Assembly: GCF_017592475.1 (NCBI RefSeq)
Contig: NZ_JAGFNP010000002.1
Coordinates: 62,001-126,000, forward strand
Length of the DNA: 64,000 nt
From: Glycomyces niveus
Lineage (GTDB): Bacteria > Actinomycetota > Actinomycetes > Mycobacteriales > Micromonosporaceae
Direction of reading: 5' to 3'
A program made the translations under genes and the position numbers. The first letter of the stretch is position 1, and each line of letters begins with the position of its first letter. The notes under the pieces are model-generated. The model ran no database searches. It was not told the DNA's origin and was given only the letters and a program-made list of their open reading frames with translations. Positions 8,497 through 17,394 of the stretch are shown here, piece after piece.

Positions 8497-9407
8497 CCAG
8501 CGTCAAGGTCACCGACCTCGTCAAGGACTACACGCTCCGATCAGGACTCAAACACACCCGCCTGCGCGCCGTCGACCACGTGAGCCTCGAACTCGCCCCC
8601 GGCCGCACCGTCGCGCTCGTCGGCGAGTCCGGCTCCGGCAAGTCCACCATCGCGAAGATCCTCACCCGAATGGAACGGCCCACCTCCGGCACCGTCGACG
8701 TCCGCCTCGACGACGGCACCCCCGTCGCCGGCGCCCACTACCGCCGCGAAGTCCAGATGGTCTTCCAAGACCCCTTCGCCTCCCTCAACCCCTTCCACTC
8801 CATCGAGCACCACATCGCTCGGCCCCTGAAGATCCACGGCCGCACCAGAACCCGGGACGAGACCCACGCGCGCGTCCTCGACATGCTCGAACGCGTCAAC
8901 CTCGGCCCCGCCGAGCACATCGCGTCCCGGCGGCCCCACGAGCTCTCCGGCGGCCAGCGCCAGCGCGTCGCCATCGCGAGGGCGCTCGCCCCCGGCGCGC
9001 AGGTGCTCATCGCCGACGAACCGGTGTCCATGCTGGACGTCTCGATCCGCCTGGGCGTGCTCAACCTCCTCGGCCGCCTCCAGCGCGAAGACCGGCTCGC
9101 CGTCCTCTACATCACCCACGACCTCGCCACCGCCCGCCACTTCTCCGACGAGATCGTGGTCCTCTACCGTGGCCGCGTCGTCGAACGCGGGCCGTCAGAC
9201 GCCGTGATCCTCGACCCGCACCACGCCTATACGAAACTCCTCGCGCTGGCCGCGCCCGACCCGGAGCGGCCGGGCCGGGTGACTTCGGAGGCGCCGGTCG
9301 ACCGCGAGCCGATCGACAACGGCACCTGCTACGACCACTTCGCGGGCGAGTGGCGCGAGGCCGGGGTACCCGCCGCCGAGGCGGAGGCCGCCGTGCCCGC
9401 CGACTGA
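8493..9407 (+). CDS. ABC transporter ATP-binding protein, DppF type
   Basis: 304 residues, overlapping the preceding ATPase by four bases (ATGA). Walker A GESGSGKST, signature LSGGQRQRV, Walker B VLIADEPVSMLD and the switch ITHD are present. The C-terminal region contains YTKLLALAAPDP and a conserved Cys (NGTCYDHF) like the oligopeptide ATPase tail, which in some members carries an iron-sulfur site. It completes the five-gene importer and is translationally coupled to its partner. Confidence 0.95.
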   Translation: MTSVKVTDLVKDYTLRSGLKHTRLRAVDHVSLELAPGRTVALVGESGSGKSTIAKILTRMERPTSGTVDVRLDDGTPVAGAHYRREVQMVFQDPFASLNPFHSIEHHIARPLKIHGRTRTRDETHARVLDMLERVNLGPAEHIASRRPHELSGGQRQRVAIARALAPGAQVLIADEPVSMLDVSIRLGVLNLLGRLQREDRLAVLYITHDLATARHFSDEIVVLYRGRVVERGPSDAVILDPHHAYTKLLALAAPDPERPGRVTSEAPVDREPIDNGTCYDHFAGEWREAGVPAAEAEAAVPAD

Positions 9408-9479
9408 ACCCTGAACTCGCCCTTCCCGATCCGCCATCCCTCACGCACGCCTGTCCATCAGACCAATGAGGAGCCAACC

Positions 9480-11987
9480 GTGACCCACCCGCCGACCTTC
9501 CGCGCCCTGCACGAGGGATGGACGCTGACCGCCGCCGATCTCGCCGCCGACGCCCCCGCTGAACTGGCGAATACGCTCGGCGCCGGCATCCCGGCCGCCG
9601 TCCCCGGCGAGGCCCACCTGGACCTGCATCGCGCGGGGCTCATCGCCGACCCGTTCGACGGCGGCAACGAGGCCGCGCAGCAGTGGATCGGCGACACGGC
9701 CTGGCGGTTCACGACCGTGTTCGACTGGAGTGACGACGGCTCGGCGCGCCATGACCTGGTGGCGGCGGGCCTCGACACGGTCGCGGTCCTGGAGCTCAAC
9801 GGGATCGAGATCGCCCGCACCGAGAACATGCACCGGAGCTACCGCTGGGACGTGCGCGATGCCTTGCGGGAAGGCGAGAACACGCTCACGGTGACGTTCG
9901 CGGCCCCGGTGTCCGAGGCGGTGGCCCGCGCCGAGCGCTACGGCGCGCTGCCGCGCACCAACCACCATGACTACAACCAGCTGCGGAAGATGGCCTGCTC
10001 CTTCGGCTGGGACTGGGGCGTCGACGTGGCGGGCGCGGGCATCTGGAAGCCCATCGGCCTGGAATCCTGGTCGGGGGTGCGCGTCGCGTCGGTGCGGCCG
10101 CTCGTGGACGTGCACGGCACGGACGGCGTCCTCACGGCGCACGTGGACATCGAGCGCGACACCGCCGAGCCGGTGGAGGTCCGCGTCGAGGTCACCGGAC
10201 CCGCAGGCGGGACCTGGACCGCGACGGCCGTGGTCGAACCCGGGAGCGACTCGGCCGCGATCGGCGTCACGGTTCCGGATGCCGAACTGTGGTGGCCGGT
10301 CGGCCACGGCGCCCAGCCGCTCTACGGCGTCAAGGTGACCGCCGGAGACTCTACTTGGGATGGCAGGGTCGGCTTCCGCACCGTCGAACTCGACACCGAA
10401 CCCGACGAGGCCGGGGCGCCGTTCCTCCTGAAGGTCAACGGGGAGCTCGTCCTCGTGCGCGGCGCGAACTGGATCCCCGACCACGCCTTCCTCACCGAGA
10501 TCGACCGCGACCGGTACGCGCGTCGCGTCGCGGACGCCCTCGAGGCGAACGTCAACCTGCTGCGCGTGTGGGGTGGCGGGATCTATGAGTCCGATGACTT
10601 GTACGACCTCGCCGATGAGCACGGCCTGCTCATGTGGCAGGACTTCCTGTTCGCTTGCGCCGCTTACCGCGAGGCCGACCCGCTGCGCTCGGAGATCGAG
10701 GCCGAGGCCCGCGAGAACGTGGCCCGGCTCAGTCCGCATCCGTCGCTCGTGATCTGGAACGGCAACAACGAGAACACCTGGGGCTCGGTCGACTGGAGTT
10801 GGGCGCACCGCCTCGACGGGCGCGGCTGGGGCGACCGGTACTACACGGAGATCCTGCCGGCGATCCTCGCCGAGCTCGACCCGACCCGCCCGTACTCGCC
10901 CGCGAGTCCGTACTCCTTCGGCGACTACCGCCACCCCAACGACGAGCGGTACGGGACCATGCACGTGTGGGACGTGTGGAACCGCGTCGACTACACGGTG
11001 TACGCCGACTACCTGGCGCGCTTCGTGTCCGAGTTCGGCTTCCAGGCCCCGCCCGCGTGGTCGACGCTGGTCTCGGTGGTGCACGACGAGCCGCTCGACC
11101 CGTTCGGCGAGCAGATGCTGGTGCACCAGAAGGCCAACCGCGGCAACGAGAAGCTGCAGCGCGGCTGGCAGGGCCACCTGCCCGACCCGTCGTCCATCGA
11201 GGACTGGCACTGGACCACGCAGCTGAACCAGGCCCAGGCGATCCGCTTCGGCGTCGAGCACTACCGGTCGCTCACGCCGCACAACACCGGCACGATCCTG
11301 TGGCAGCTCAACGACAACTGGCCCGTGGTCTCCTGGGCCGCGGTCGACTTCGAGGGCCATCGCAAGCCGCTGTGGCACGCCCTGCGGGACGTGTACGCGC
11401 CGCGCCTGGCCACGCTCCAGCCGCGCCCGTCGGAGGCGAGCCGCGCGGAGGCCTGGGAAGGGCTCATGCCCGAGTTCGACCAGCTCGCGCTGGTCCTCGT
11501 CAACGACACCGGGGAGGCGTACTCCGGTGCGTTCACCGTGACCCGCGAGTCCTTCGACGGCACGGTGCTCACGAAGGCCGTGGTCGAGGCGAGTGTCGCC
11601 GCGCGGGACGGCGCGACGATCGCCCTCCCGGCCGAGGTCGCGGCGTTCGGCGACCCGAAGGCGGAGTTCATCCGGGCCGAGGGCGACGGGTTCGCGCCCG
11701 CGTTCCGCTACGGGGCCGAGGTGGTCGACCAGGCGCTCGACCCGAGCCCGTTCACCGTGGCGGCCGAAGCGGCCGAAGGCGGCTGCGTCCTGCACGTGAC
11801 CGCGACGTCGCTGGTGCGCGACCTGTTCTGCCACGCGGACAAGGTCGACCCGGCCGCCCGCGCCGAACAGGGCATGATCACGCTCCGCGCGGGCGAGTCG
11901 GCCCGGATCGCGGTCGCCTCACCCGGCGGCGAGCCGGAGGCGTTCGCGGCGGCCCTCCGCTGCGCCAACGACCTGCTGGGAGAGTGA
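9480..11987 (+). CDS. Glycoside hydrolase family 2 beta-mannosidase
   Basis: 835 residues. GTG start at 9480 with GAGGAG ten bases upstream. It has the GH2 layout: sugar-binding jelly-roll (about 1-190), immunoglobulin-like domain, then the TIM barrel. The acid/base is Glu431 in IWNGNNENTWG and the nucleophile Glu518 in FVSEFGFQAP, the arrangement specific to beta-mannosidases. WDWG at about residues 178-181 and the barrel strand LLRVWGGGIYESDDLYDL also fit this subfamily. There is no signal peptide, so it should act in the cytoplasm on imported beta-mannosides, matching its place as last gene of the ABC transporter operon. Its last 69 bases overlap the end of the convergent gene at 11919. 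Confidence 0.95.
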   Translation: MTHPPTFRALHEGWTLTAADLAADAPAELANTLGAGIPAAVPGEAHLDLHRAGLIADPFDGGNEAAQQWIGDTAWRFTTVFDWSDDGSARHDLVAAGLDTVAVLELNGIEIARTENMHRSYRWDVRDALREGENTLTVTFAAPVSEAVARAERYGALPRTNHHDYNQLRKMACSFGWDWGVDVAGAGIWKPIGLESWSGVRVASVRPLVDVHGTDGVLTAHVDIERDTAEPVEVRVEVTGPAGGTWTATAVVEPGSDSAAIGVTVPDAELWWPVGHGAQPLYGVKVTAGDSTWDGRVGFRTVELDTEPDEAGAPFLLKVNGELVLVRGANWIPDHAFLTEIDRDRYARRVADALEANVNLLRVWGGGIYESDDLYDLADEHGLLMWQDFLFACAAYREADPLRSEIEAEARENVARLSPHPSLVIWNGNNENTWGSVDWSWAHRLDGRGWGDRYYTEILPAILAELDPTRPYSPASPYSFGDYRHPNDERYGTMHVWDVWNRVDYTVYADYLARFVSEFGFQAPPAWSTLVSVVHDEPLDPFGEQMLVHQKANRGNEKLQRGWQGHLPDPSSIEDWHWTTQLNQAQAIRFGVEHYRSLTPHNTGTILWQLNDNWPVVSWAAVDFEGHRKPLWHALRDVYAPRLATLQPRPSEASRAEAWEGLMPEFDQLALVLVNDTGEAYSGAFTVTRESFDGTVLTKAVVEASVAARDGATIALPAEVAAFGDPKAEFIRAEGDGFAPAFRYGAEVVDQALDPSPFTVAAEAAEGGCVLHVTATSLVRDLFCHADKVDPAARAEQGMITLRAGESARIAVASPGGEPEAFAAALRCANDLLGE

Positions 11988-13154
11988 CGCCGGCGTCGTG
12001 AGGGCCTGATCCAGATCGGCGATCAGGTCCTCCGGCGCCTCGAGGCCGATCGAGAGCCGCACCAGGCTCGCCGCGGGCTTGGCCTCGGCCGCGACGGGCC
12101 GGTGCGTGAGCGCGGCCGGGTGCTGGATCAGCGAGTCCACGCCGCCCAGCGACACGGCGTGCGTGAACAGCCGCACCGCCGAAGTCATCTGCGCGGCCTG
12201 CCCGTACCCGCCGCGCAGGTCGACCGCGACCATCGCGCCGGTGCCGCGCATCTGCCGCCCGAGCAGCCCCTTCGGGTCGCCGTCGGACCCGGGGTAGTGG
12301 ACACGGGCCACGCTCGGGTGGCGCTCGAGCCAGGCCGCGACCTGCTGCGCCCCCGCCTGCTGCGCCCGCACCCGCACCGGCAGCGTCGTCAGTCCCCTGT
12401 GGAGCAGATAGGCGCCGAGCGGGTGCAGCAGCCCGCCCGTCACCGCCCGCACCCGCCGCAGCGCTGCCGCCGTCTCCTCACTGCACGCGATCACCCCGGC
12501 GACCACATCGCCGTGCCCGCCCAGGTACTTCGTGGCGCTGTGCAGCACCATCGCGGCACCGAAGTCGATCGGGTTCTGCAGCACCGGCGTCGCGAACGTG
12601 TTGTCCACGAGCACCGGAACGCCTCGCGCCGCTTCCACTACCGCGCGAATGTCGACCAGCTCCAGCGTCGGGTTCGCCGGGGTCTCCAGCACGACCATCG
12701 CCGTGTCCGGCCGGATCGCGGCCGCCACCTCGTCGGCCGCGCAGAACTCGGTCTCGGTCCCCAACAGGCCCGAGGACAGGAGGTGGTCGGTCCCGCCGTA
12801 CAGCGGCCGCACCGCCACGATGTGCCGCCCCGTCCCGGCCGCCAGGATCGCGGCGGTCATCGCGGCCATCCCCGACGAGAACGCCACCGCCGCCTCCGCG
12901 TGCTCCAGCCGCGCCAGCGCCGACTCGAACCGCGCCACGGTCGGGTTCCAGAGGCGCGCGTACACCGCGCCGCCTTCGGCGGTCGGCATGCCGCCGTCGG
13001 CCATCGACTCGTACGAGAGCCCGCCGACCTCGATGCCGGGGAGGGGGTTGGTCGAGGACAGGTCGAGGGGGAGCGCGTGGACGCCCAGCTCGGCCAGGTC
13101 TTCCCGGCCCGCGTGAACGGCGACGGTGTCGAACTGCAGGTGAGGCGAGATCAT
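11919..13154 (-). CDS. PLP-dependent trans-sulfuration enzyme (cystathionine gamma-synthase/lyase or methionine gamma-lyase)
   Basis: 411 residues, the usual size for the Cys/Met metabolism PLP family. The PLP lysine is Lys209 in HSATKYLGGHGD, preceded by the strand VLVDNTFATPVLQNP, and the tail VRLSIGLEAPEDLIADL is intact. The sequence alone does not separate gamma-synthase from gamma-lyase. The divergent Lrp-type gene at 13253 favours an amino-acid catabolic role such as methionine gamma-lyase, since similar pairs regulate that enzyme elsewhere. The end of the gene lies inside the end of the beta-mannosidase gene on the other strand (11919-11987), so there is no room for a terminator. Confidence 0.92.
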   Translation of the reverse strand: MISPHLQFDTVAVHAGREDLAELGVHALPLDLSSTNPLPGIEVGGLSYESMADGGMPTAEGGAVYARLWNPTVARFESALARLEHAEAAVAFSSGMAAMTAAILAAGTGRHIVAVRPLYGGTDHLLSSGLLGTETEFCAADEVAAAIRPDTAMVVLETPANPTLELVDIRAVVEAARGVPVLVDNTFATPVLQNPIDFGAAMVLHSATKYLGGHGDVVAGVIACSEETAAALRRVRAVTGGLLHPLGAYLLHRGLTTLPVRVRAQQAGAQQVAAWLERHPSVARVHYPGSDGDPKGLLGRQMRGTGAMVAVDLRGGYGQAAQMTSAVRLFTHAVSLGGVDSLIQHPAALTHRPVAAEAKPAASLVRLSIGLEAPEDLIADLDQALTTPASLSQQVVGAAEGRRERLRLAAG

Positions 13155-13204
13155 GCCCAGAATCTAGGTGGAACCACAACAACCTGCAATACTGTCCGTG
13201 GAAA

Positions 13205-13221
13205 CCCGCATCAATCGCGGG
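13205..13221. promoter_or_regulatory. Inverted repeat in the divergent Lrp / trans-sulfuration promoter region
   Basis: Perfect five-base arms CCCGC and GCGGG with a seven-base spacer, centred between the two divergent starts. Lrp-type regulators usually bind their own divergent promoter; this is a candidate site only. Confidence 0.35.
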
Positions 13222-13252
13222 AATCCGTGAACTATCCGCGATGGGAGCGAGT

Positions 13253-13747
13253 ATGGCGGGCGAGTGGCCGAAGAAAACGCAACCCCCGTCGGGGCTCGAC
13301 GGCACCGACCTGGCGATCCTCGCCGCGCTCGTCGAGGACGGGCGCATGACGAACGCCGCGCTCGCCGCGCGCGCGGGCGTCGCCGAGTCCACGTGCGCCT
13401 ACCGGCTCCGCGCTCTGCGCGAATCGGGCGTCCTCACCGGGATCGCCGCGCACCTCGACCCGGCCGCGCTCGGCCGCCCGCTGCACGCGATCATCAAGGT
13501 GCGCTTGGGAAGCCACAGCCGCGAGCATGTGCACCACCTCTACGACCGGCTCGTGGAGCTGCCCGGGGTGATGACCGTGTTCCATGTGGGCGGCGACGAC
13601 GACTTCCTCCTCCATGTGGCGGTGGCCGGACCGGAGGCGCTGCGCGACCTCATCCTGGAGCACGTCACCGCCCACGCGGTGGTGCGGCAGACCGAGACCC
13701 AGCTGGTCTTCGAGGTGCGCGACGGGCGCGGCGTGCTGCCCGGCTGA
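13253..13747 (+). CDS. Lrp/AsnC family transcriptional regulator
   Basis: 164 residues. I prefer the ATG at 13253 because GGGAGC lies just upstream; an ATG at 13241 in frame has no ribosome site. A winged helix-turn-helix (about residues 15-60, AALAARAGVAESTCAYRLRA) is followed by the ligand-binding alpha/beta sandwich with the family segment MTVFHVGGDDDFLLHVAV. Members assemble as octamers that sense amino acids. It is divergent from the PLP enzyme gene at 11919-13154 and is its probable regulator. Confidence 0.93.
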   Translation: MAGEWPKKTQPPSGLDGTDLAILAALVEDGRMTNAALAARAGVAESTCAYRLRALRESGVLTGIAAHLDPAALGRPLHAIIKVRLGSHSREHVHHLYDRLVELPGVMTVFHVGGDDDFLLHVAVAGPEALRDLILEHVTAHAVVRQTETQLVFEVRDGRGVLPG

Positions 13748-13792
13748 GCCCGGATGCGATGCTGAACGTTCAGCCATCAACGAGGAGGCGGC

Positions 13793-14401
13793 ATGGGCAA
13801 GGTGGTCTGCGGGATCTCGATCTCGCTCGACGGCTATTCGGCGGGGCTCGACCAGACCGAGGAGCGCCCGTTCGGCGACGACGGGAGCGGCGGCACCGGC
13901 GAGCGCATGCACGCCTGGATGTTCGAGACCCCCGAGGAGAACCCCGAGGAGATCGCCCAGATGACCGCCGCCAAGGCGTTCATCATGGGCCGCAACATGT
14001 TCGGCCCGGTCCGCGGCGAATGGGACCGGGAGTGGAACGGCTGGTGGGGCCCCAACCCGCCCTACCATGCACCGGTCTTCGTGCTCACCCACCACGCGCG
14101 CGAGCCCCAGCCGATGGAGGGCGGCACGACCTACACGTTCGTCACCGACGGCATCGAATCGGCGCTCGCTCAGGCGCGCGAGGCCGCCGGGGACGGCGAG
14201 ATCGCGGTCATGGGCGGCGCGACCACGGTGAACCAGTTCCTCGCCGCCGGGCTCATCGACGAGCTGCGGCTCCACATCACACCGTTCACCATGGGCGCCG
14301 GCACGCGCCTCTTCGAGGGCGTGGGGCAGCTGAACCTGGAGCAGGTGAGCGTCCGCGCCGCGACCGGCGTGACGCACGTGGTCTACCGCGTCCTGCGCTG
14401 A
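13793..14401 (+). CDS. Dihydrofolate reductase family protein (RibD C-terminal domain)
   Basis: 202 residues, one RibD C-terminal domain. The first strand GISISLDGYSAG, the cofactor-binding stretch AKAFIMGRNMFGP, the IAVMGGATTVNQFLAAGLID segment and the end strand are as in the stand-alone actinobacterial family related to riboflavin reductase. It probably binds NADPH; the substrate is unknown. It starts after an ATCAACGAGGAGG site and stands alone between the Lrp gene and the convergent ROK gene at 14409. A second, more distant member lies at 28908. Confidence 0.9.
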   Translation: MGKVVCGISISLDGYSAGLDQTEERPFGDDGSGGTGERMHAWMFETPEENPEEIAQMTAAKAFIMGRNMFGPVRGEWDREWNGWWGPNPPYHAPVFVLTHHAREPQPMEGGTTYTFVTDGIESALAQAREAAGDGEIAVMGGATTVNQFLAAGLIDELRLHITPFTMGAGTRLFEGVGQLNLEQVSVRAATGVTHVVYRVLR

Positions 14402-14408
14402 GGGCGGA

Positions 14409-15638
14409 TCAGAGGGCGGGGAGCACCCGGGTGGTGACCAGGCCGATGTCGCGCATGAACCGCTCGAGCGCGATCGCGGCGATGCCCTCCATGCCGCACG
14501 TGGGGGAGACCTCGATCTCGAGGTCGGCCGCCGCGTCGCCGGGGGAGTCCTCGCGGACGCGGCGGCGCACGATCGGAGCGACCCGCTCGCGCCACGCCGG
14601 CCATGCGGCCCAACCGGTCAGGGCGATGACCTCGGGGTTGAGGATGGCCACGAGGTCGGCGAGCGCGGCGCCGAGGTAGTGGGCGCTGCGCTCGATCGCG
14701 GCGGTCGCGGCCGGGTCCCCGGCCTTGACGGCGTCGGCGAGGGCCTCGACGAGGTCGAACCCCTCGGGTCCGTCGGCGAGCGAGCGGTCGGCGGCGAGCG
14801 GGTGGTCCGGGGCGATCTCGGCTAGGGTCCGCCTGATCCCGGGAACGCCGACATAGGCCTCGACGCAGCCCTTGCGGCCGCACTGGCATTGGCGCCCTTC
14901 GAAGACGAGGAGGCTGTGGCCCCATTCGCCCGCCGCGTTCGTGGCCCCGCGGACGACCGCGCCGTCCTGGATGATGCCCGCGCCGACCCCGTACCCGAGG
15001 CTGACGGCGACCGCGTTCGCGACGCGCCGCCCGGCGCCGAGCCACAGCTCCGCGGTGGCGATGGCCTTGAGCGGGTTGTCGACCACGACCGGCAGGCCGA
15101 GCCGGTCGCGCAGGCGGTCGAGGTGGAGCCAGATCGCGTCGGGCGCGGTCGCGGCCTTCACCGGCCGCTGCATGCCGCCGGGCAGGAGGATGCCGACGCC
15201 GATGACGTCCTCGCGCTTCGCTCGGGCGCGTTCGAGGACGGTGTCGAACGCCCCGTCGATCCAGGCGATGACGTCGTCGGCGTCCGCCACGGAGGCCGCC
15301 GAGGTGACTTCGACGGTGGCGAGTTCGCCGAGCGCCGCGTCGAACACGGTCGCCTCCAGGTACCGGTCCTCGAGGTAGAAGCCGACGACCCGGCCGCGGT
15401 CGGGGTCGAGCCGCAGCCCGGTGGTCGGGCGCCCGACGGTCACGGGCAGCGGGCCCGTCTCGGCGAGGATGCCGTACTTGAGCAGGTCCTGGACGATCGT
15501 GGAGACGGTGCCGAGGCTCAGGCCGGTGGCCTCGGCCAGGTCGCCGCGGGTGGATTCGCCCGCCGCGAGCAGCGCCCGCATGACCACGAGCCGCGATTCG
15601 CTGCGGATGTCGCGTGAAGTGAGCCGTGCGACGGCCAT
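14409..15638 (-). CDS. ROK family transcriptional regulator
   Basis: 409 residues with the ATG at 15638, chosen because GGGAGG lies four bases upstream; a longer frame has no ribosome site. The helix-turn-helix RGDLAEATGLSLGTVSTIV (about residues 30-50) is followed by a ROK domain with EWGH and the zinc motif CQCGRKGC. No sugar gene is adjacent, so its target is unknown; an inverted repeat just upstream (15665-15679) suggests self-regulation. It is a more distant relative of the ROK pair at 1222-3715. Confidence 0.92.
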   Translation of the reverse strand: MAVARLTSRDIRSESRLVVMRALLAAGESTRGDLAEATGLSLGTVSTIVQDLLKYGILAETGPLPVTVGRPTTGLRLDPDRGRVVGFYLEDRYLEATVFDAALGELATVEVTSAASVADADDVIAWIDGAFDTVLERARAKREDVIGVGILLPGGMQRPVKAATAPDAIWLHLDRLRDRLGLPVVVDNPLKAIATAELWLGAGRRVANAVAVSLGYGVGAGIIQDGAVVRGATNAAGEWGHSLLVFEGRQCQCGRKGCVEAYVGVPGIRRTLAEIAPDHPLAADRSLADGPEGFDLVEALADAVKAGDPAATAAIERSAHYLGAALADLVAILNPEVIALTGWAAWPAWRERVAPIVRRRVREDSPGDAAADLEIEVSPTCGMEGIAAIALERFMRDIGLVTTRVLPAL

Positions 15639-15664
15639 GAACCCTCCCGAAAGTTCGGCCTTGA

Positions 15665-15679
15665 ACCCTAACAAAGGGT
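15665..15679. promoter_or_regulatory. Inverted repeat upstream of the ROK gene
   Basis: ACCCT-aacaa-AGGGT, 27 bases before the start codon on the minus strand. It may be a self-operator; support is the symmetry and position only. Confidence 0.35.
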
Positions 15680-15778
15680 CCCGGCGCGCCGCCTCCGAGA
15701 AAACCGATGATTCCCGTCCCCGGGTCTCGTCTGATCCCTAGCGGGCGAACGGCTCGCGGCACACGGAACGGAGCCATC

Positions 15779-16276
15779 GTGAACCCCGAACCCGAACGCG
15801 CGGCCCTGGTCAGGCGCCAGGAGATGCAGCGCGCGCACGTCCTCGGCATCCTCGGGGGCCTCGACGAGCAGGCGCTGCGCGAACCGGCCGTGCCCTCCGG
15901 CTGGAGCTGCCTCGACCTCGTCCACCATCTCGCGATCGACGTGGAGCGGTTCTGGCTCCGCGCCGTCATGGGCGGCGAGCGGGACGCCATCGACTCGTTC
16001 GCCGTCGACGGCGGCGCGTGGACCGCCCCGCCGGAACTCTCGCCCGCCGAGGTCTTCGACCTGTACCGGCGGGAGGCGGCGCTCGGCGACGCGGCGGTGG
16101 CCGCGCGGCCCCTCGACGCCGGCCCGGCCTGGTGGCCCGACCGCTACGGCCCCTGGCGGATCGGGGCGTTCCGCGAGGTCATGCTGCACGTCATCACCGA
16201 CACCGCCGGCCACGCGGGCCAGCTCGACATCGTCCGTGAACTGCGCGACGGCCGTCAGTGGCTCGTCGTCGACTGA
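15779..16276 (+). CDS. DinB-like (DUF664) four-helix-bundle protein
   Basis: 165 residues from a GTG at 15779 with an ACGGAG site upstream. The helical pattern WSCLDLVHHLAIDVERFWLR near residue 45 and DTAGHAGQLDIVRELRDG near the end are those of the DinB/DUF664 superfamily, where three histidines (here the HH and H of these segments) bind a metal. Actinobacterial members are often thiol-dependent S-transferases using mycothiol or bacillithiol; the substrate here is unknown. It faces a ROK regulator on the other strand. Confidence 0.88.
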   Translation: MNPEPERAALVRRQEMQRAHVLGILGGLDEQALREPAVPSGWSCLDLVHHLAIDVERFWLRAVMGGERDAIDSFAVDGGAWTAPPELSPAEVFDLYRREAALGDAAVAARPLDAGPAWWPDRYGPWRIGAFREVMLHVITDTAGHAGQLDIVRELRDGRQWLVVD

Positions 16277-16295
16277 CCCGTCCCGATGTCGCTGG

Positions 16296-16394
16296 GCCAA
16301 GGAGACGCACAGGATCGCCGCGGTGGCGACCGTCGGCTGGATCCGCATCATCCGGACGCGGCTCGCGAAGACCCGCGGAGCCCCGGAGGACTGA
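16296..16394 (+). pseudogene. Possible gene remnant (C-terminal fragment)
   Basis: Thirty-two codons reading AKETHRIAAVATV through IRTRLAKTRGAPED and a stop, with almost every third base G or C, which is the coding signature of this genome. There is no start codon with a ribosome site, and upstream the frame runs into the DinB gene. It looks like the tail of a lost helical protein. No family recognised. Confidence 0.3.
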
Positions 16395-16405
16395 CGAGAC
16401 GACGA

Positions 16406-16435
16406 CCGCGGCCGCACCCGATGGTGCGGCCGCGG
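16406..16435. terminator. Strong bidirectional hairpin
   Basis: Perfect 13-base stem CCGCGGCCGCACC with loop CGAT and its complement, placed between the rightward DinB region and the end of the leftward protease gene at 16450. There is no T run. Confidence 0.8.
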
Positions 16436-16449
16436 CCTGTCATTCGGTG

Positions 16450-17289
16450 TCAGGACCAGTCGTCGAGGACGTCGTCGATGGCGCTGTTGAAGTCGGCGAC
16501 CTCGGCGTAGACGCCCGGGCTGCCCGCTACGCCGCAGCCGTCGCCCCAGCTGACGATGCCGACGAGGATCAGCTCGCCGTCCTCCTCGGCCATGATCGGC
16601 CCGCCGGAGTCGCCGTCGCACGCATCGATCCCACCGTTCTCGAGGTCGCCCGCGCAGAGCATGGTCTGCGCGTCGAACGCGTCGCCGTAGGCCGCCTCGC
16701 AGTCGTCATCGCTGACGAACGGGACCTCGACGCGTTGCGCGACCGCGGGATAGGTGTCGTCGCCGAGGTTGCCCCAGCCCGCGGTCTCGAGGACGTCGAA
16801 CTCCTCGGGCTCGGTGCCCACGTCGATCGGCTCGGCGTCGATGGGCTCGTCGAGGAGGATGAGACCCCAGTCGTTGGCGAGGTCGACCGGCTCGTTGTAG
16901 TCGTGGGCGATGTGGAAGTCGGCCACGGCCGTCTCGACGAGGTCATCGGATTCGAGGTCCACCGAACCGGAGAAGACCACCATCTCGTCGGGAGAGTCGA
17001 AGATCTCGAGGCAGTGCGCGGCGGTGAGGATGACGGTCTCGGTGAGGACCGAGCCGCCGCAGCGCTGGCGTTCGAACGGGGTGCCGTCGCCCGCGTAGCC
17101 GAGGCCCACGAGCCAGGGGTACTGGCCCTCGGCGGCGGGCTCGCCGCCGACGATCTTGGTTTCGAAGTCGCCTCCGGCCGCCGGCTCCTCCGCGTTCGCG
17201 GCGAGGCCGGTCCAGGTGAGGGCCACGGCGCCGAGGCCGGCGGCGACGCCGGCGCCGAGGCGGAGGAGGTGCTTCCGCTTCCTGTCCAC
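16450..17289 (-). CDS. Secreted trypsin-like serine protease (family S1)
   Basis: 279 residues from the GTG at 17289, supported by AAAGGA seven bases upstream. A signal peptide (basic RKRKHLLR, then a hydrophobic stretch to about residue 33) and a short pro-region lead to IVGGE at 46-50, the expected mature N-terminus. The triad is His92 (TAAHC), Asp140 (NDWGL) and Ser228 (GDSGGP); Asp222, six residues before the serine, predicts cleavage after Arg/Lys. Six cysteines can form the usual three disulfides. It should be activated outside the cell by removal of the pro-region. The mature protein is strongly acidic. It stands as a single gene with terminator hairpins downstream. Confidence 0.95.
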   Translation of the reverse strand: MDRKRKHLLRLGAGVAAGLGAVALTWTGLAANAEEPAAGGDFETKIVGGEPAAEGQYPWLVGLGYAGDGTPFERQRCGGSVLTETVILTAAHCLEIFDSPDEMVVFSGSVDLESDDLVETAVADFHIAHDYNEPVDLANDWGLILLDEPIDAEPIDVGTEPEEFDVLETAGWGNLGDDTYPAVAQRVEVPFVSDDDCEAAYGDAFDAQTMLCAGDLENGGIDACDGDSGGPIMAEEDGELILVGIVSWGDGCGVAGSPGVYAEVADFNSAIDDVLDDWS

Positions 17290-17394
17290 TGTGAATCCTT
17301 TCGGGGTGAAGGTGAGGGTTGGGCCCGATCGGCCCACCCGTGCCCGAAAATATCCGCATCGTTCCGGGACCCCTCCCGAAGCGCTTGTGGTGCT

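Noticed and set aside
11908..11989. Possible frameshift at the end of the beta-mannosidase
   Set aside because: Both overlapping frames remain coherent to natural stop codons, so a genuine overlap is simpler.
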